A stretch of DNA of 64,000 bases, taken from assembly GCA_936450465.1 (NCBI GenBank), contig CAKZFU010000074.1, forward strand, positions 45,469-109,468. The letters run 5' to 3'. This document shows, one piece after another, positions 1 to 10,001 of the stretch (the first letter of the stretch is position 1; every line of letters starts with the position of its first letter). This stretch comes from Gibbula magus. Taxonomy: Eukaryota; Mollusca; Gastropoda; Trochida; Trochidae. The position numbers and the translations under genes are program-made. The notes below the pieces were generated by a model. It worked only from the letters and a program-made list of their open reading frames with translations. It did not search any database and had not been told where the DNA came from.

Positions 1-85
1 GTCACTTTGGCCTAGACAACTTTTGATGGTCTCCTATGGAAGCTCACATCCTGCCGGTCGCATAGACGCATTCACTTTTGGAATC

Positions 86-107
86 GGTTGCCGTCTTATC
101 GGCAACC
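86..107 (+). repeat. A-monomer dyad, 8-bp arms with 6-nt loop
   Basis: GGTTGCCG (86-93) and CGGCAACC (100-107) are perfect inverted repeats around the loop TCTTAT. The dyad recurs once per dimer in nearly all A monomers. B has GGTGACCG and GGGCAAACC at the same place, so it lacks the symmetry. Some A copies break it without a compensating change, for example near 679, 36,629, 38,251, 49,024 and 51,087. A protein-binding or cruciform role is therefore possible but not shown. Confidence 0.8.
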
Positions 108-124
108 CGTGCCGTTAAGCTCAT

Positions 125-138
125 GCCCAAAAATGGGC
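125..138 (+). repeat. Short dyad at A 3' end (GCCCA / TGGGC)
   Basis: Five-base arms at 125-129 and 134-138 flank four A residues. The B monomer has a stronger version at the homologous place, so the position is dyadic in both monomers despite different cores (A-run in A, AATTTT in B). Changes such as AAATTGGCC (52,887, 53,180, 54,949, 55,682) disrupt it in individual copies. Confidence 0.65.
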
Positions 139-156
139 CAAAAGGTGACTTTGGCC
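136..156 (+). repeat. Dyad across the A-to-B boundary
   Basis: GGCCAAA (136-142) and TTTGGCC (150-156) are inverted about a 7-nt centre, AGGTGAC. The same arms occur at the B-to-A boundary (288-307) with a 6-nt centre, AGTCAC. Every monomer junction in the array therefore carries a 7-bp dyad, one of two spacings alternating along the DNA. Function unknown. Confidence 0.7.
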
Positions 157-295
157 TAGACAACTTTTGATGGTCTCCTATGGAAGGTCTCATCCTGTCG
201 GTCGCATAGACGCGTTCACTTTTGGAATCGGTGACCGTCTTATGGGCAAACCGTGCCGTTATATTCATTTCTGTAGGCCCAATTTTGGGCCAAAA
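145..295 (+). repeat. Representative monomer B (151 bp)
   Basis: First complete B monomer. It is about 90% identical to A over the alignable positions (about 15 substitutions), with an 8-bp insertion near its 3' end. This copy carries the less common TTATATTCATTTCTG variant where most B monomers read TTATAGTCATTCCTG. The 3' end has a 7-bp dyad, GGCCCAA/TTGGGCC, at 276-291. Contiguity with the next A monomer at 296 shows that the dimer, not the monomer, is the homogenised unit. Confidence 0.95.
276..291 (+). repeat. B-monomer dyad GGCCCAA / TTGGGCC
   Basis: Seven-base perfect arms at 276-282 and 285-291 separated by TT. It occurs once per dimer near the B 3' end. A one-C deletion (GTAGGCCAATTTT) shortens one arm in a subset of B monomers between 33 and 41.5 kb. 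Confidence 0.75.
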
Positions 296-780
296 GTCAC
301 TTTGGCCTAGACAACTTTTGATGGTCTCCTATGGAAGCTCACATCCTGCCGGTTGCATAGACGCATTCACTTTTGGAATCGGTTGCCGTCTTATCGGCAA
401 CCCGTGCCGTTAAGCTCATGCCCAAAAATGGGCCAAAAGGTGACTTTGGCCTAGACAACTTTTGATGGTCTCCTATGGAAGGTCTCATCCTGTCGGTCGC
501 ATAGACGCGTTCACTTTTGGAATCGGTGACCGTCTTATGGGCAAACCGTGCCGTTATAGTGATTCCTGTAGGCCCAATTTTGGGCCAAAAGTCACTTTGG
601 CCTAGACAACTTTTGATGGTCTCCTATGGAAGCTCACATCCTGCCGGTCGCATAGACGCATTCACTTTTGGAATCGGTGACCGTCTTATCGGCAACCCGT
701 GCCGTTAAGCTCATGCCCAAAAATGGGCCAAAAGGTGACTTTGGCCTAGACAACTTTTGATGGTCTCCTATGGAAGGTCT

Positions 781-2268
781 CCTCCTGTCGGTCGCATAGA
801 CGCGTTCACTTTTGGAATCGGTGACCGTCTTATGGGCAAACCGTGCCGTTATAGTGATTCCTGTAGGCCCAATTTTGGGCCAAAAGTCACTTTGGCCTAG
901 ACAACTTTTGATGGTCTCCTATGGAAGCTCACATCCTGCCGGTCGCATAGACGCATTCACTTTTGGAATCGGTTGCCGTGTTATCGGCAACCCGTGCCGT
1001 TAAGCTCATGCCCAAAAATGGGCCAAAAGGTGACTTTGGCCTAGACAACTTTTGATGGTCTCCTATGGAAGGTCTCATCCTGTCGGTCACATAGACGCGT
1101 TCACTTTTGGAATCGGTGACCGTCTTATGGGCAAACCGTGCCGTTATAGTCATTCCTGTAGGCCCAATTTTGGGCCAAAAGTCACTTTGGCCTAGACAAC
1201 TTTTGATGGTCTCCTATGGAAGCTCACATCCTGCCGGTCGCATAGACGCATTCACTTTTGGAATCGGTTGCCGTCTTATCGGCAACCCGTGCCGTTAAGC
1301 TCATGCCCAAAAATGGGCCAAAAGATGACTTTGGCCTAGACAACTTTTGATGGTCTCCTATGGAAGGTCTCATCCTGTCGGTCGCATAGACGCGTTCACT
1401 TTTGGAATCGGTGACCGTCTTATGGGCAAACCGTGCCGTTATAGTCATTCCTGTAGGCCCAATTTTGGGCCAAAAGTCACTTTGGCCTAGACAACTTTTG
1501 ATGGTCTCCTATGGAAGCTCACATCCTGCCGGTCGCATAGACGCATTCACTTTTGGAATCGGTTGCCGTCTTATCGGCAACCCGTGCCGTTAAGCTCATT
1601 CCCAAAAATGGGCCAAAAGGTGACTTTGGCCTAGACAACTTTTGATGGTCTCCTATGGAAGGTCTCATCCTGTCGGTCGCATAGACGCGTTCACTTTTGG
1701 AATCGGTGACCGTCTTATGGGCAAACCGTGCCGTTATATTCATTCCTGTAGGCCCAATTTTGGGCCTAAAGTCACTTTGGCCTAGACAACTTTTGATGGT
1801 CTCCTATGGAAGCTCACATCCTGCCGGTCGCATAGACGCATTCACTTTTGGAATCGGTTGCCGTCTTATCGGCAACCCGTGCCGTTAAGCTCATGCCCAA
1901 AAATGGGCCAAAAGGTGACTTTGGCCTAGACAACTTTTGATGGTCTCCTATGGAAGGTCTCCTCCTGTCGGTCGCATAGACGCGTTCACTTTTGGAATCG
2001 GTGACCGTCTTATGGGCAAACCGTGCCGTTATAGTGATTCCTGTAGGCCCAATTTTGGGCCAAAAGTCACTTTGGCCTAGACAACTTTTGATGGTCTCCT
2101 ATGGAAGCTCACATCCTGCCGGTCGCATAGACGCATTCACTTTTGGAATCGGTTGCCGTGTTATCGGCAACCCGTGCCGTTAAGCTCATGCCCAAAAATG
2201 GGCCAAAAGGTGACTTTGGCCTAGACAACTTTTGATGGTCTCCTATGGAAGGTCTCATCCTGTCGGTC
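781..2268 (+). repeat. 1180-bp (4-dimer) duplication
   Basis: Three linked variants repeat at 1180-bp spacing: GGTCTCCTCCTG in B (about 778 and 1958), TAGTGATTCC (about 855 and 2035) and CCGTGTTATCGG in A (about 977 and 2157). The match ends where the earlier copy has GGTCAC at 1089 and the later has GGTCGC. This indicates duplication of a four-dimer block. Confidence 0.65.
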
Positions 2269-2360
2269 GCATAGACGCGTTCACTTTTGGAATCGGTGAC
2301 CGTCTTATGGGCAAACCGTGCCGTTATAGTCATTCCTGTAGGCCTAATTTTGGGCCAAAA

Positions 2361-2511
2361 GTCACTTTGGCCTAGACAACTTTTGATGGTCTCCTATGGA
2401 AGGTCTCATCCTGTCGGTCGCATAGACGCGTTCACTTTTGGAATCGGTGACCGTCTTATGGGCAAACCGTGCCGTTATAGTCATTCCTGTAGGCCCAATT
2501 TTGGGCCAAAA
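2361..2511 (+). repeat. Extra B monomer (BB register slip)
   Basis: A B monomer (2210-2360) is followed by a second full 151-bp B, recognised by AAGGTCTCATCCTGTCGG and GACGCGTTC, instead of A. It starts with the A-type GTCAC because it follows a B end. The preceding B carries a private GGCCTAATTTT change. The product of an exchange out of A/B register is expected to look like this. Confidence 0.9.
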
Positions 2512-4107
2512 GTCACTTTGGCCTAGACAACTTTTGATGGTCTCCTATGGAAGCTCACATCCTGCCGGTCGCATAGACGCATTCACTTTTGGAATCGGTT
2601 GCCGTCTTATCGGCAACCCGTGCCGTTAAGCTCATTCCCAAAAATGGGCCAAAAGGTGACTTTGGCCTAGACAACTTTTGATGGTCTCCTATGGAAGGTC
2701 TCATCCTGTCGGTCGCATAGACGCGTTCACTTTTGGAATCGGTGACCGTCTTATGGGCAAACCGTGCCGTTATAGTCATTCCTGTAGGCCCAATTTTGGG
2801 CCAAAAGTCACTTTGGCCTAGACAACTTTTGATGGTCTCCTATGGAAGCTCACATCCTGCCGGTCGCATAGACGCATTCACTTTTGTAATCGGTTGCCGT
2901 CTTATCGGCAACCCGTGCCGTTAAGCTCATGCCCAAAAATGGGCCAAAAGGTGACTTTGGCCTAGACAACTTTTGATGGTCTCCTATGGAAGGTCTCATC
3001 CTGTCGGTCGCATAGACGCGTTCACTTTTGGAATCGGTGACCGTCTTATGGGCAAACCGTGCCGTTATAGTCATTCCTGTAGGCCCAATTTTGGGCCAAA
3101 AGTCACTTTGGCCTAGACAACTTTTGATGGTCTCCTATGGAAGCTCACATCCTGCCGGTCGCATAGACGCATTCACTTTTGGAATCGGTTGCCGTCTTAT
3201 CGGCAACCCGTGCCGTTAAGCTCATGCCCAAAAATGGGCCAAAAGGTGACTTTGGCCTAGACAACTTTTGATGGTCTCCTATGGAAGGTCTCATCCTGTC
3301 GGTCGCATAGACGCGTTCACTTTTGGAATCGGTGACCGTCTTATTGGCAAACCGCGCCGTTATAGTCATTCCTGTAGGCCCAATTTTGGGCCAAAAGTCA
3401 CTTTGGCCTAGACAAATTTTGATGGTCTCCTATGGAAGCTCACATCCTGCCGGTCGCATAGACGCATTCACTTTTGGAATCGGTTGCCGTCTTATCGGCA
3501 ACCCGTGCCGTTAAGCTCATGCCCAAAAATGGGCCAAAAGGTGACTTTGGCCTAGACAACTTTTGATGGTCTCCTATGGAAGGTCTCATCCTGTCGGTCG
3601 CATAGACGCGTTCACTTTTGGAATCGGTGACCGTCTTATGGGCAAACCGTGCCGTTATAGTCATTCCTGTAGGCCCAATTTTGGGCCAAAAGTCACTTTG
3701 GCCTAGACAACTTTTGATGGTCTCCTATGGAAGCTCACATCCTGCCGGTCGCATAGACGCATTCACTTTTGGAATCGGTTGCCGTCTTATCGGCAACCCG
3801 TGCCGTTAAGCTCATGCCCAAAAATGGGCCAAAAGGTGACTTTGGCCTAGACAACTTTTGATGGTCTCCTATGGAAGGTCTCATCCTGTCGGTCGCATAG
3901 ACGCGTTCACTTTTGGAATCGGTGACCGTCTTATGGGCAAACCGTGCCGTTATAGTCATTCCTGTAGGCCCAATTTTGGGCCAAAAGTCACTTTGGCCTA
4001 GACAACTTTTGATGGTCTCCTATGGAAGCTCACATCCTGCCGGTCGCATAGACGCATTCACTTTTGGAATCGGTTGCCGTCTTATCGGCAACCCGTGCCG
4101 TTAAGCT

Positions 4108-5190
4108 GATGCCCAAAAAATGGGCCAAAAGGTGACTTTGGCCTAGACAACTTTTGATGGTCTCCTATGGAAGGTCTCATCCTGTCGGTCGCATAGACGC
4201 GTTCACTTTTGGAATCGGTGACCGTCTTATGGGCAAACCGTGCCGTTATAGTCATTCCTGTAGGCCCAATTTTGGGCCAAAAGTCACTTTGGCCTAGACA
4301 ACTTTGATGGTCTCCTATTGAAGCTCACATCCTGCCGGTCGCATAGACGCATTCACTTTTGGAATCGGTTGCCCGTCTTATCGGCAACCCGTGCCGTTAA
4401 GCTCATGCCCAAAAATGGGCCAAAAGGTGACTTTGGCTAGACAACTTTTGATGGTCTCCTATGGAAGGTCTCATCCTGTCGGTCGCATAGACGCTTTCAC
4501 TTTTGGAATCGGTGACCGTCTTATGGGCCAAACCGTGCCGTTATAGTCATTCCTGTAGGCCCAATTTTGGGCCAAAAGTCACTTTGGCTAGACAACTTTT
4601 GATGGTCTCCTATGGAAGCTCACATCCTGCCGGTCGCATAGACGCATTCACTTTTGGAATCGGTTGCCGTCTTATCGGCAACCCGTGCCGTTAAGCTCAT
4701 GCCCAAAAATGGGCCAAAGGTGACTTTGGCCTAGACAACTTTTGATGGTCTCCTATGGAAGGTCTCACCCTGTCGGTCGCATAGACGCGTTCACTTTTGG
4801 AATCGGTGACCGTCTTATGGGCAAACCGTTGCCGTTATAGTCATTCCTGTAGGCCCAATTTTGGGCCAAAAGTCACTTTGGCCTAGACAACTTTTGATGG
4901 TCTCCTATGGAAGCTCACACCTGGCCGGTCACATAGACGCATTCACTTTTGGAATCGGTTGCCGTCTTATCGGCAACCCGTGCCGTTAAGCTGATGCCCA
5001 AAACTGGGCCAAAAGGTGACTTTGGCCTAGACAACTTTTGATGGTCTCCTATGGAAGGTCTCATCCTGTCGGTCGCATAGACGCGTTCACTTTTGGAATC
5101 GGTGACCGTCTTATGGGCAAACCGTGCCGTTATAGTCATTCCTGGTAGGCCCAATTTTGGGCCAAAAGTCACTTTGACCTAGACACTTTT
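4108..5190 (+). repeat. Dimers with clustered single-base indels
   Basis: About four dimers here carry a dozen one-base insertions or deletions, mostly in short homopolymers: extra A near 4118, missing T near 4304, extra C near 4372, missing C at 4437, extra C at 4529, missing C at 4588, missing A near 4717, extra T at 4830, a T loss and G gain at 4919-4924, extra G at 5144 and missing A near 5185. Substitutions also occur at 4108, 4319, 4495 and 4768. Gains and losses cancel, so the 295-bp phase is unchanged. Comparable stretches elsewhere show almost none. Low-accuracy consensus is the simplest reading. Confidence 0.8.
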
Positions 5191-5209
5191 GATGGTCTCC
5201 TATGGAAGC

Positions 5210-8200
5210 TCACATCCTGCCGGTCGCATAGACGCATTCACTTTTGGAATCGGTTGCCGTCTTATCGGCAACCCGTGCCGTTAAGCTCATGCCCAAAAAT
5301 GGGCCAAAAGGTGACTTTGGCCTAGACAACTTTTGATGGTCTCCTATGGAAGGTCTCATCCTGTCGGTCGCATAGACGCGTTCACTTTTGGAATCGGTGA
5401 CCGTCTTATGGGCAAACCGTGCCGTTATAGTCATTCCTGTAGGCCCAATTTTGGGCCAAAAGTCACTTTGACCTAGACAACTTTTGATGGTCTCCTATGG
5501 AAGTTCACATCCTGCCGGTCGCATAGACGCATTCACTTTTGGAATCGGTTGCCGTCTTATCGGCAACCCGTGCCGTTAAGCTCATGCCCAAAAATGGGCC
5601 AAAAGGTGACTTTGGCCTAGACAACTTTTGATGGTCTCCTATGGAAGGTCTCATCCTGTCGGTCGCATAGACGCGTTCACTTTTGGAATCGGTGACCGTC
5701 TTATGGGCAAACCGTGCCGTTATAGTCATTCCTGTAGGCCCAATTTTGGGCCAAAAGTCACTTTGGCCTAGACAACTTTTGATGGTCTCCTATGGAAGCT
5801 CAAATCCTGCCGGTCGCATAGACGCATTCACTTTTGGAATCGGTTGCCGTCTTATCGGCAACCCGTGCCGTTAAGCTCATGCCCAAAAATGGGCCAAAAG
5901 GTGACTTTGGCCTAGACAACTTTTGATGGTCTCCTATGGAAGGTCTCATCCTGTCGGTCGCATAGACGCGTTCACTTTTGGAATCGGTGACCGTCTTATG
6001 GGCAAACCGTGCCGTTATAGTCATTCCTGTAGGCCCAATTTTGGGCCAAAAGTCACTTTGGCCTAGACAACTTTTGATGGTCTCCTATGGAAGCTCACAT
6101 CCTGCCGGTCGCATAGACGCATTCACTTTTGGAATCGGTTGCCGTCTTATCGGCAACCCGTGCCGTTAAGCTCATGCCCAAAAATGGGCCAAAAGGTGAC
6201 TTTGGCCTAGACAACTTTTGATGGTCTCCTATGGAAGGTCTCATCCTGTCGGTCGCATAGACGCGTTCACTTTTGGAATCGGTGACCGTCTTATGGGCAA
6301 ACCGTGCCGTTATAGTCATTCCTGTAGGCCCAATTTTGGGCCAAAAGTCACTTTGGCCTAGACAACTTTTGATGGTCTCCTATGGAAGCTCACATCCTGC
6401 CGGTCGCATAGACGCATTCACTTTTGGAATCGGTTGCCGTCTTATCGGCAACCCGTGCCGTTAAGCTCATGCCCAAAAATGGGCCAAAAGGTGACTTTGG
6501 CCTAGACAACTTTTGATGGTCTCCTATGGAAGGTCTCATCCTGTCGGTCGCATAGACGCGTTCACTTTTGGAATCGGTGACCGTCTTATGGGCAAACCGT
6601 GCCGTTATAGTGATTCCTGTAGGCCCAATTTTGGGCCAAAAGTCACTTTGGCCTAGACAACTTTTGATGGTCTCCTATGGAAGCTCACATCCTGCCGGTC
6701 GCATAGACGCATTCACTTTTGGAATCGGTTGCCGTCTTATCGGCAACCCGTGCCGTTAAGCTCATGCCCAAAAATGGGCCAAAAGGTGACTTTGGCCTAG
6801 ACAACTTTTGATGGTCTCCTATGGAAGGTCTCATCCTGTCGGTCGCATAGACGCGTTCACTTTTGGAATCGGTGACCGTCTTATGGGCAAACCGTGCCGT
6901 TATAGTCATTCCTGTAGGCCCAATTTTGGGCCAAAAGTCACTTTGGCCTAGACAACTTTTGATGGTCTCCTATGGAAGCTCACATCCTGCCGGTCGCATA
7001 GACGCATTCACTTTTGGAATCGGTTGCCGTCTTATCGGCAACCCGTGCCGTTAAGCTGATGCCCAAAAATGGGCCAAAAGGTGACTTTGGCCTAGACAAC
7101 TTTTGATGGTCTCCTATGGAAGGTCTCATCCTGTCGGTCGCATAGACGCGTTCACTTTTGGAATCGGTGACCGTCTTATGGGCAAACCGTGCCGTTATAG
7201 TCATTCCTGTAGGCCCAATTTTGGGCCAAAAGTCACTTTGGCCTAGACAACTTTTGATGGTCTCCTATGGAAGCTCACATCCTGCCGGTCGCATAGACGC
7301 ATTCACTTTTGGAATCGGTTGCCGTCTTATCGGCAACCCGTGCCGTTAAGCTCATGCCCAAAAATGGGCCAAAAGGTGACTTTGGCCTAGACAACTTTTG
7401 ATGGTCTCCTATGGAAGGTCTCATCCTGTCGGTCGATAAGACGCGTTCACTTTTGGAATCGGTGACCGTCTTATGGGCAAACCGTGCCGTTATAGTCATT
7501 CCTGTAGGCCCAATTTTGGGCCAAAAGTCACTTTGGCCTAGACAACTTTTGATGGTCTCCTATGGAAGCTCACATCCTGCCGGTCGCATAGACGCATTCA
7601 CTTTTGGAATCGGTTGCCGTCTTATCGGCAACCCGTGCCGTTAAGCTCATGCCCAAAAATGGGCCAAAAGGTGACTTTGGCCTAGACAACTTTTGATGGT
7701 CTCCTATGGAAGGTCTCATCCTGTCGGTCGCATAGACGCGTTCACTTTTGGAATCGGTGACCGTCTTATCGGCAAACCGTGCCGTTATAGTCATTCCTGT
7801 AGGCCCAATTTTGGGCCAAAAGTCACTTTGGCCTAGACAACTTTTGATGGTCTCCTATGGAAGCTCACATCCTGCCGGTCGCATAGACGCATTCACTTTT
7901 GGAATCGGTTGCCGTCTTATCGGCAACCCGTGCCGTTAAGCTCATGCCCAAAAATGGGCCAAAAGGTGACTTTGGCCTAGACAACTTTTGATGGTCTCCT
8001 ATGGAAGGTCTCATCCTGTCGGTCGCATAGACGCGTTCACTTTTGGAATCGGTGACCGTCTTATGGGCAAACCGTGCCGTTATAGTCATTCCTGTAGGCC
8101 CAATTTTGGGCCAAAAGTCACTTTGGCCTAGACAACTTTTGATCGTCTCCTATGGAAGCTCACATCCTGCCGGTCGCATAGACGCATTCACTTTTGGAAT

Positions 8201-8411
8201 CGGTTGCCGTCTTATCGGCAACCCGTGCCGTTAAGCTCATGCCCAAAAATGGGCCAAAAGGTGACTTTGGCCTAGACAACTTTTGATGGTCTCCTATGGA
8301 AGGTCTCATCCTGTCGGTCGCATAGACGCGTTCACTTTTGGAATCGGTGACCGTCTTATGGGCAAACCGTGCCGTTATAGTCATTCCTGTAGGCCCAATT
8401 TTGGGCCAAAG
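5210..8411 (+). repeat. Regular A/B dimers
   Basis: Alternating dimers with only scattered private changes, for example TTGACCTAG at 5471, AAATCCTGCC near 5812, GTCGATAAGACG near 7436, TTATCGGCAAACC in a B near 7769 and GATCGTCTCC near 8143. No change of register and no foreign sequence were seen. Confidence 0.9.
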
Positions 8412-8555
8412 GTCACTTTGGCCTAGACAACTTTTGATGGTCTCCTATGGAAGCTCACATCCTGCCGGTCGCATAGACGCATTCACTTTTGGAATCGGTT
8501 GCCGTCTTATCGGCAACCCGTGCCGTTAAGCTCATGCCCAAAAATGGGCCAAAAG

Positions 8556-8699
8556 GTGACTTTGGCCTAGACAACTTTTGATGGTCTCCTATGGAAGCTC
8601 ACATCCTGCCGGTCGCATAGACGCATTCACTTTTGGAATCGGTTGCCGTCTTATCGGCAACCCGTGCCGTTAAGCTCATGCCCAAAAATGGGCCAAAAG
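8556..8699 (+). repeat. Extra A monomer (AA register slip)
   Basis: The A monomer at 8412-8555 is followed by another full 144-bp A. It starts GTGAC, as any monomer after an A end does, but carries AAGCTCACATCC, GACGCATTC and GGTTGCCG. The downstream B starts at 8700, so phase shifts by 144 bp. This is the reciprocal type of the BB slip at 2361. Confidence 0.9.
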
Positions 8700-10001
8700 G
8701 TGACTTTGGCCTAGACAACTTTTGATGGTCTCCTATGGAAGGTCTCATCCTGTCGGTCGCATAGACGCGTTCACTTTTGGAATCGGTGACCGTCTTATGG
8801 GCAAACCGTGCCGTTATAGTCATTCCTGTAGGCCCAATTTTGGGCCAAAAGTCACTTTGGCCTAGACAACTTTTGATGGTCTCCTATGGAAGCTCACATC
8901 CTGCCGGTCGCATAGACGCATTCACTTTTGGAATCGGTTGCCGTCTTATCGGCAACCCGTGCCGTTAAGCTCATGCCCAAAAATGGGCCAAAAGGTGACT
9001 TTGGCCTAGACAACTTTTGATGGTCTCCTATGGAAGGTCTCATCCTGTCGGTCGCATAGACGCGTTCACTTTTGGAATCGGTGACCGTCTTATGGGCAAA
9101 CCGTGCCGTTAAAGTCATTCCTGTAGGCCCAATTTTGGGCCAAAAGTCACTTTGGCCTAGACAACTTTTGATGGTCTCCTATGGAAGCTCACATCCTGCC
9201 GGTCGCATAGACGCATTCACTTTTGGAATCGGTTGCCGTCTTATCGGCAACCCGTGCCGTTAAGCTCATGCCCAAAAATGGGCCAAAAGGTGACTTTGGC
9301 CTAGACAACTTTTGATGGTCTCCTATGGAAGGTCTCATCCTGTCGGTCGCATAGACGCGTTCACTTTTGGAATCGGTGACCGTCTTATGGGCAAACCGTG
9401 CCGTTATAGTCATTCCTGTAGGCCCAATTTTGGGCCAAAAGTCACTTTGGCCTAGACAACTTTTGATGGTCTCCTATGGAAGCTCACATCCTGCCGGTCG
9501 CATAGACGCATTCACTTTTGGAATCGGTTGCCGTCTTATCGGCAACCCGTGCCGTTAAGCTCATGCCCAAAAATGGGCCAAAAGGTGACTTTGGCCTAGA
9601 CAACTTTTGATGGTCTCCTATGGAAGGTCTCATCCTGTCGGTCGCATAGACGCGTTCACTTTTGGAATCGGTGACCGTCTTATGGGCAAACCGTGCCGTT
9701 ATATTCATTTCTGTAGGCCCAATTTTGGGCCAAAAGTCACTTTGGCCTAGACAACTTTTGATGGTCTCCTATGGAAGCTCACATCCTGCCGGTTGCATAG
9801 ACGCATTCACTTTTGGAATCGGTTGCCGTCTTATCGGCAACCCGTGCCGTTAAGCTCATGCCCAAAAATGGGCCAAAAGGTGACTTTGGCCTAGACAACT
9901 TTTGATGGTCTCCTATGGAAGGTCTCATCCTGTCGGTCGCATAGACGCGTTCACTTTTGGAATCGGTGACCGTCTTATGGGCAAACCGTGCCGTTATAGT
10001 G

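Larger units (their letters stand above)
1..144 (+). repeat. Representative monomer A (144 bp)
   Basis: First complete A monomer, used here to define phase. From the start: a block shared with B (1-41), the A-specific segment around 42-57, a shared central block (about 58-86), a perfect 8-bp dyad at 86-107, and an A-specific 3' end with TTAAGCTCATGCCC and an A-rich core between GCCCA and TGGGC. It ends AAAAG directly before the GTGAC of the next B. Compared with B it lacks 8 bp (TCCTGTAG) and has one extra G at its 3' end, which explains 144 versus 151 bp. Confidence 0.95.
1..678 (+). repeat. Segment duplicated 9,440 bp downstream
   Basis: No difference was seen between 1-678 and 9441-10118. 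They share three rare linked variants: TATATTCATTTCTG in B, GGTTGCATAG in A (351 and 9791) and TAGTGATTCC in the next B (about 561 and 10,001). The offset equals 32 dimers. The match breaks at 679, where this copy has a B-like GGTGACC inside an A monomer. The last two variants are also linked near 14,216 and 14,425, but without the first. Confidence 0.7.

Noticed and set aside
1..295. CENP-B box
   Set aside because: No copy of the core pattern (TTCG, four bases, A, two bases, CGGG) was found in the A or B consensus on the + strand; the closest resemblance is too weak to report.
222..413. Recurrent 63-residue sense frame starting MESVTVLW, once per dimer
   Set aside because: It is the translation of the repeat: it spans a B-to-A boundary, recurs at the 295-bp period, overlaps a frame on the other strand, and is broken by indels in several dimers without consequence. 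No start-site signal, codon pattern or known domain.
929..1153. Recurrent 74-residue antisense frame starting MTITARFA
   Set aside because: Same reason. Its conservation follows from DNA homogenisation of the array and not from protein constraint. Synonymous and non-synonymous changes look equally tolerated.
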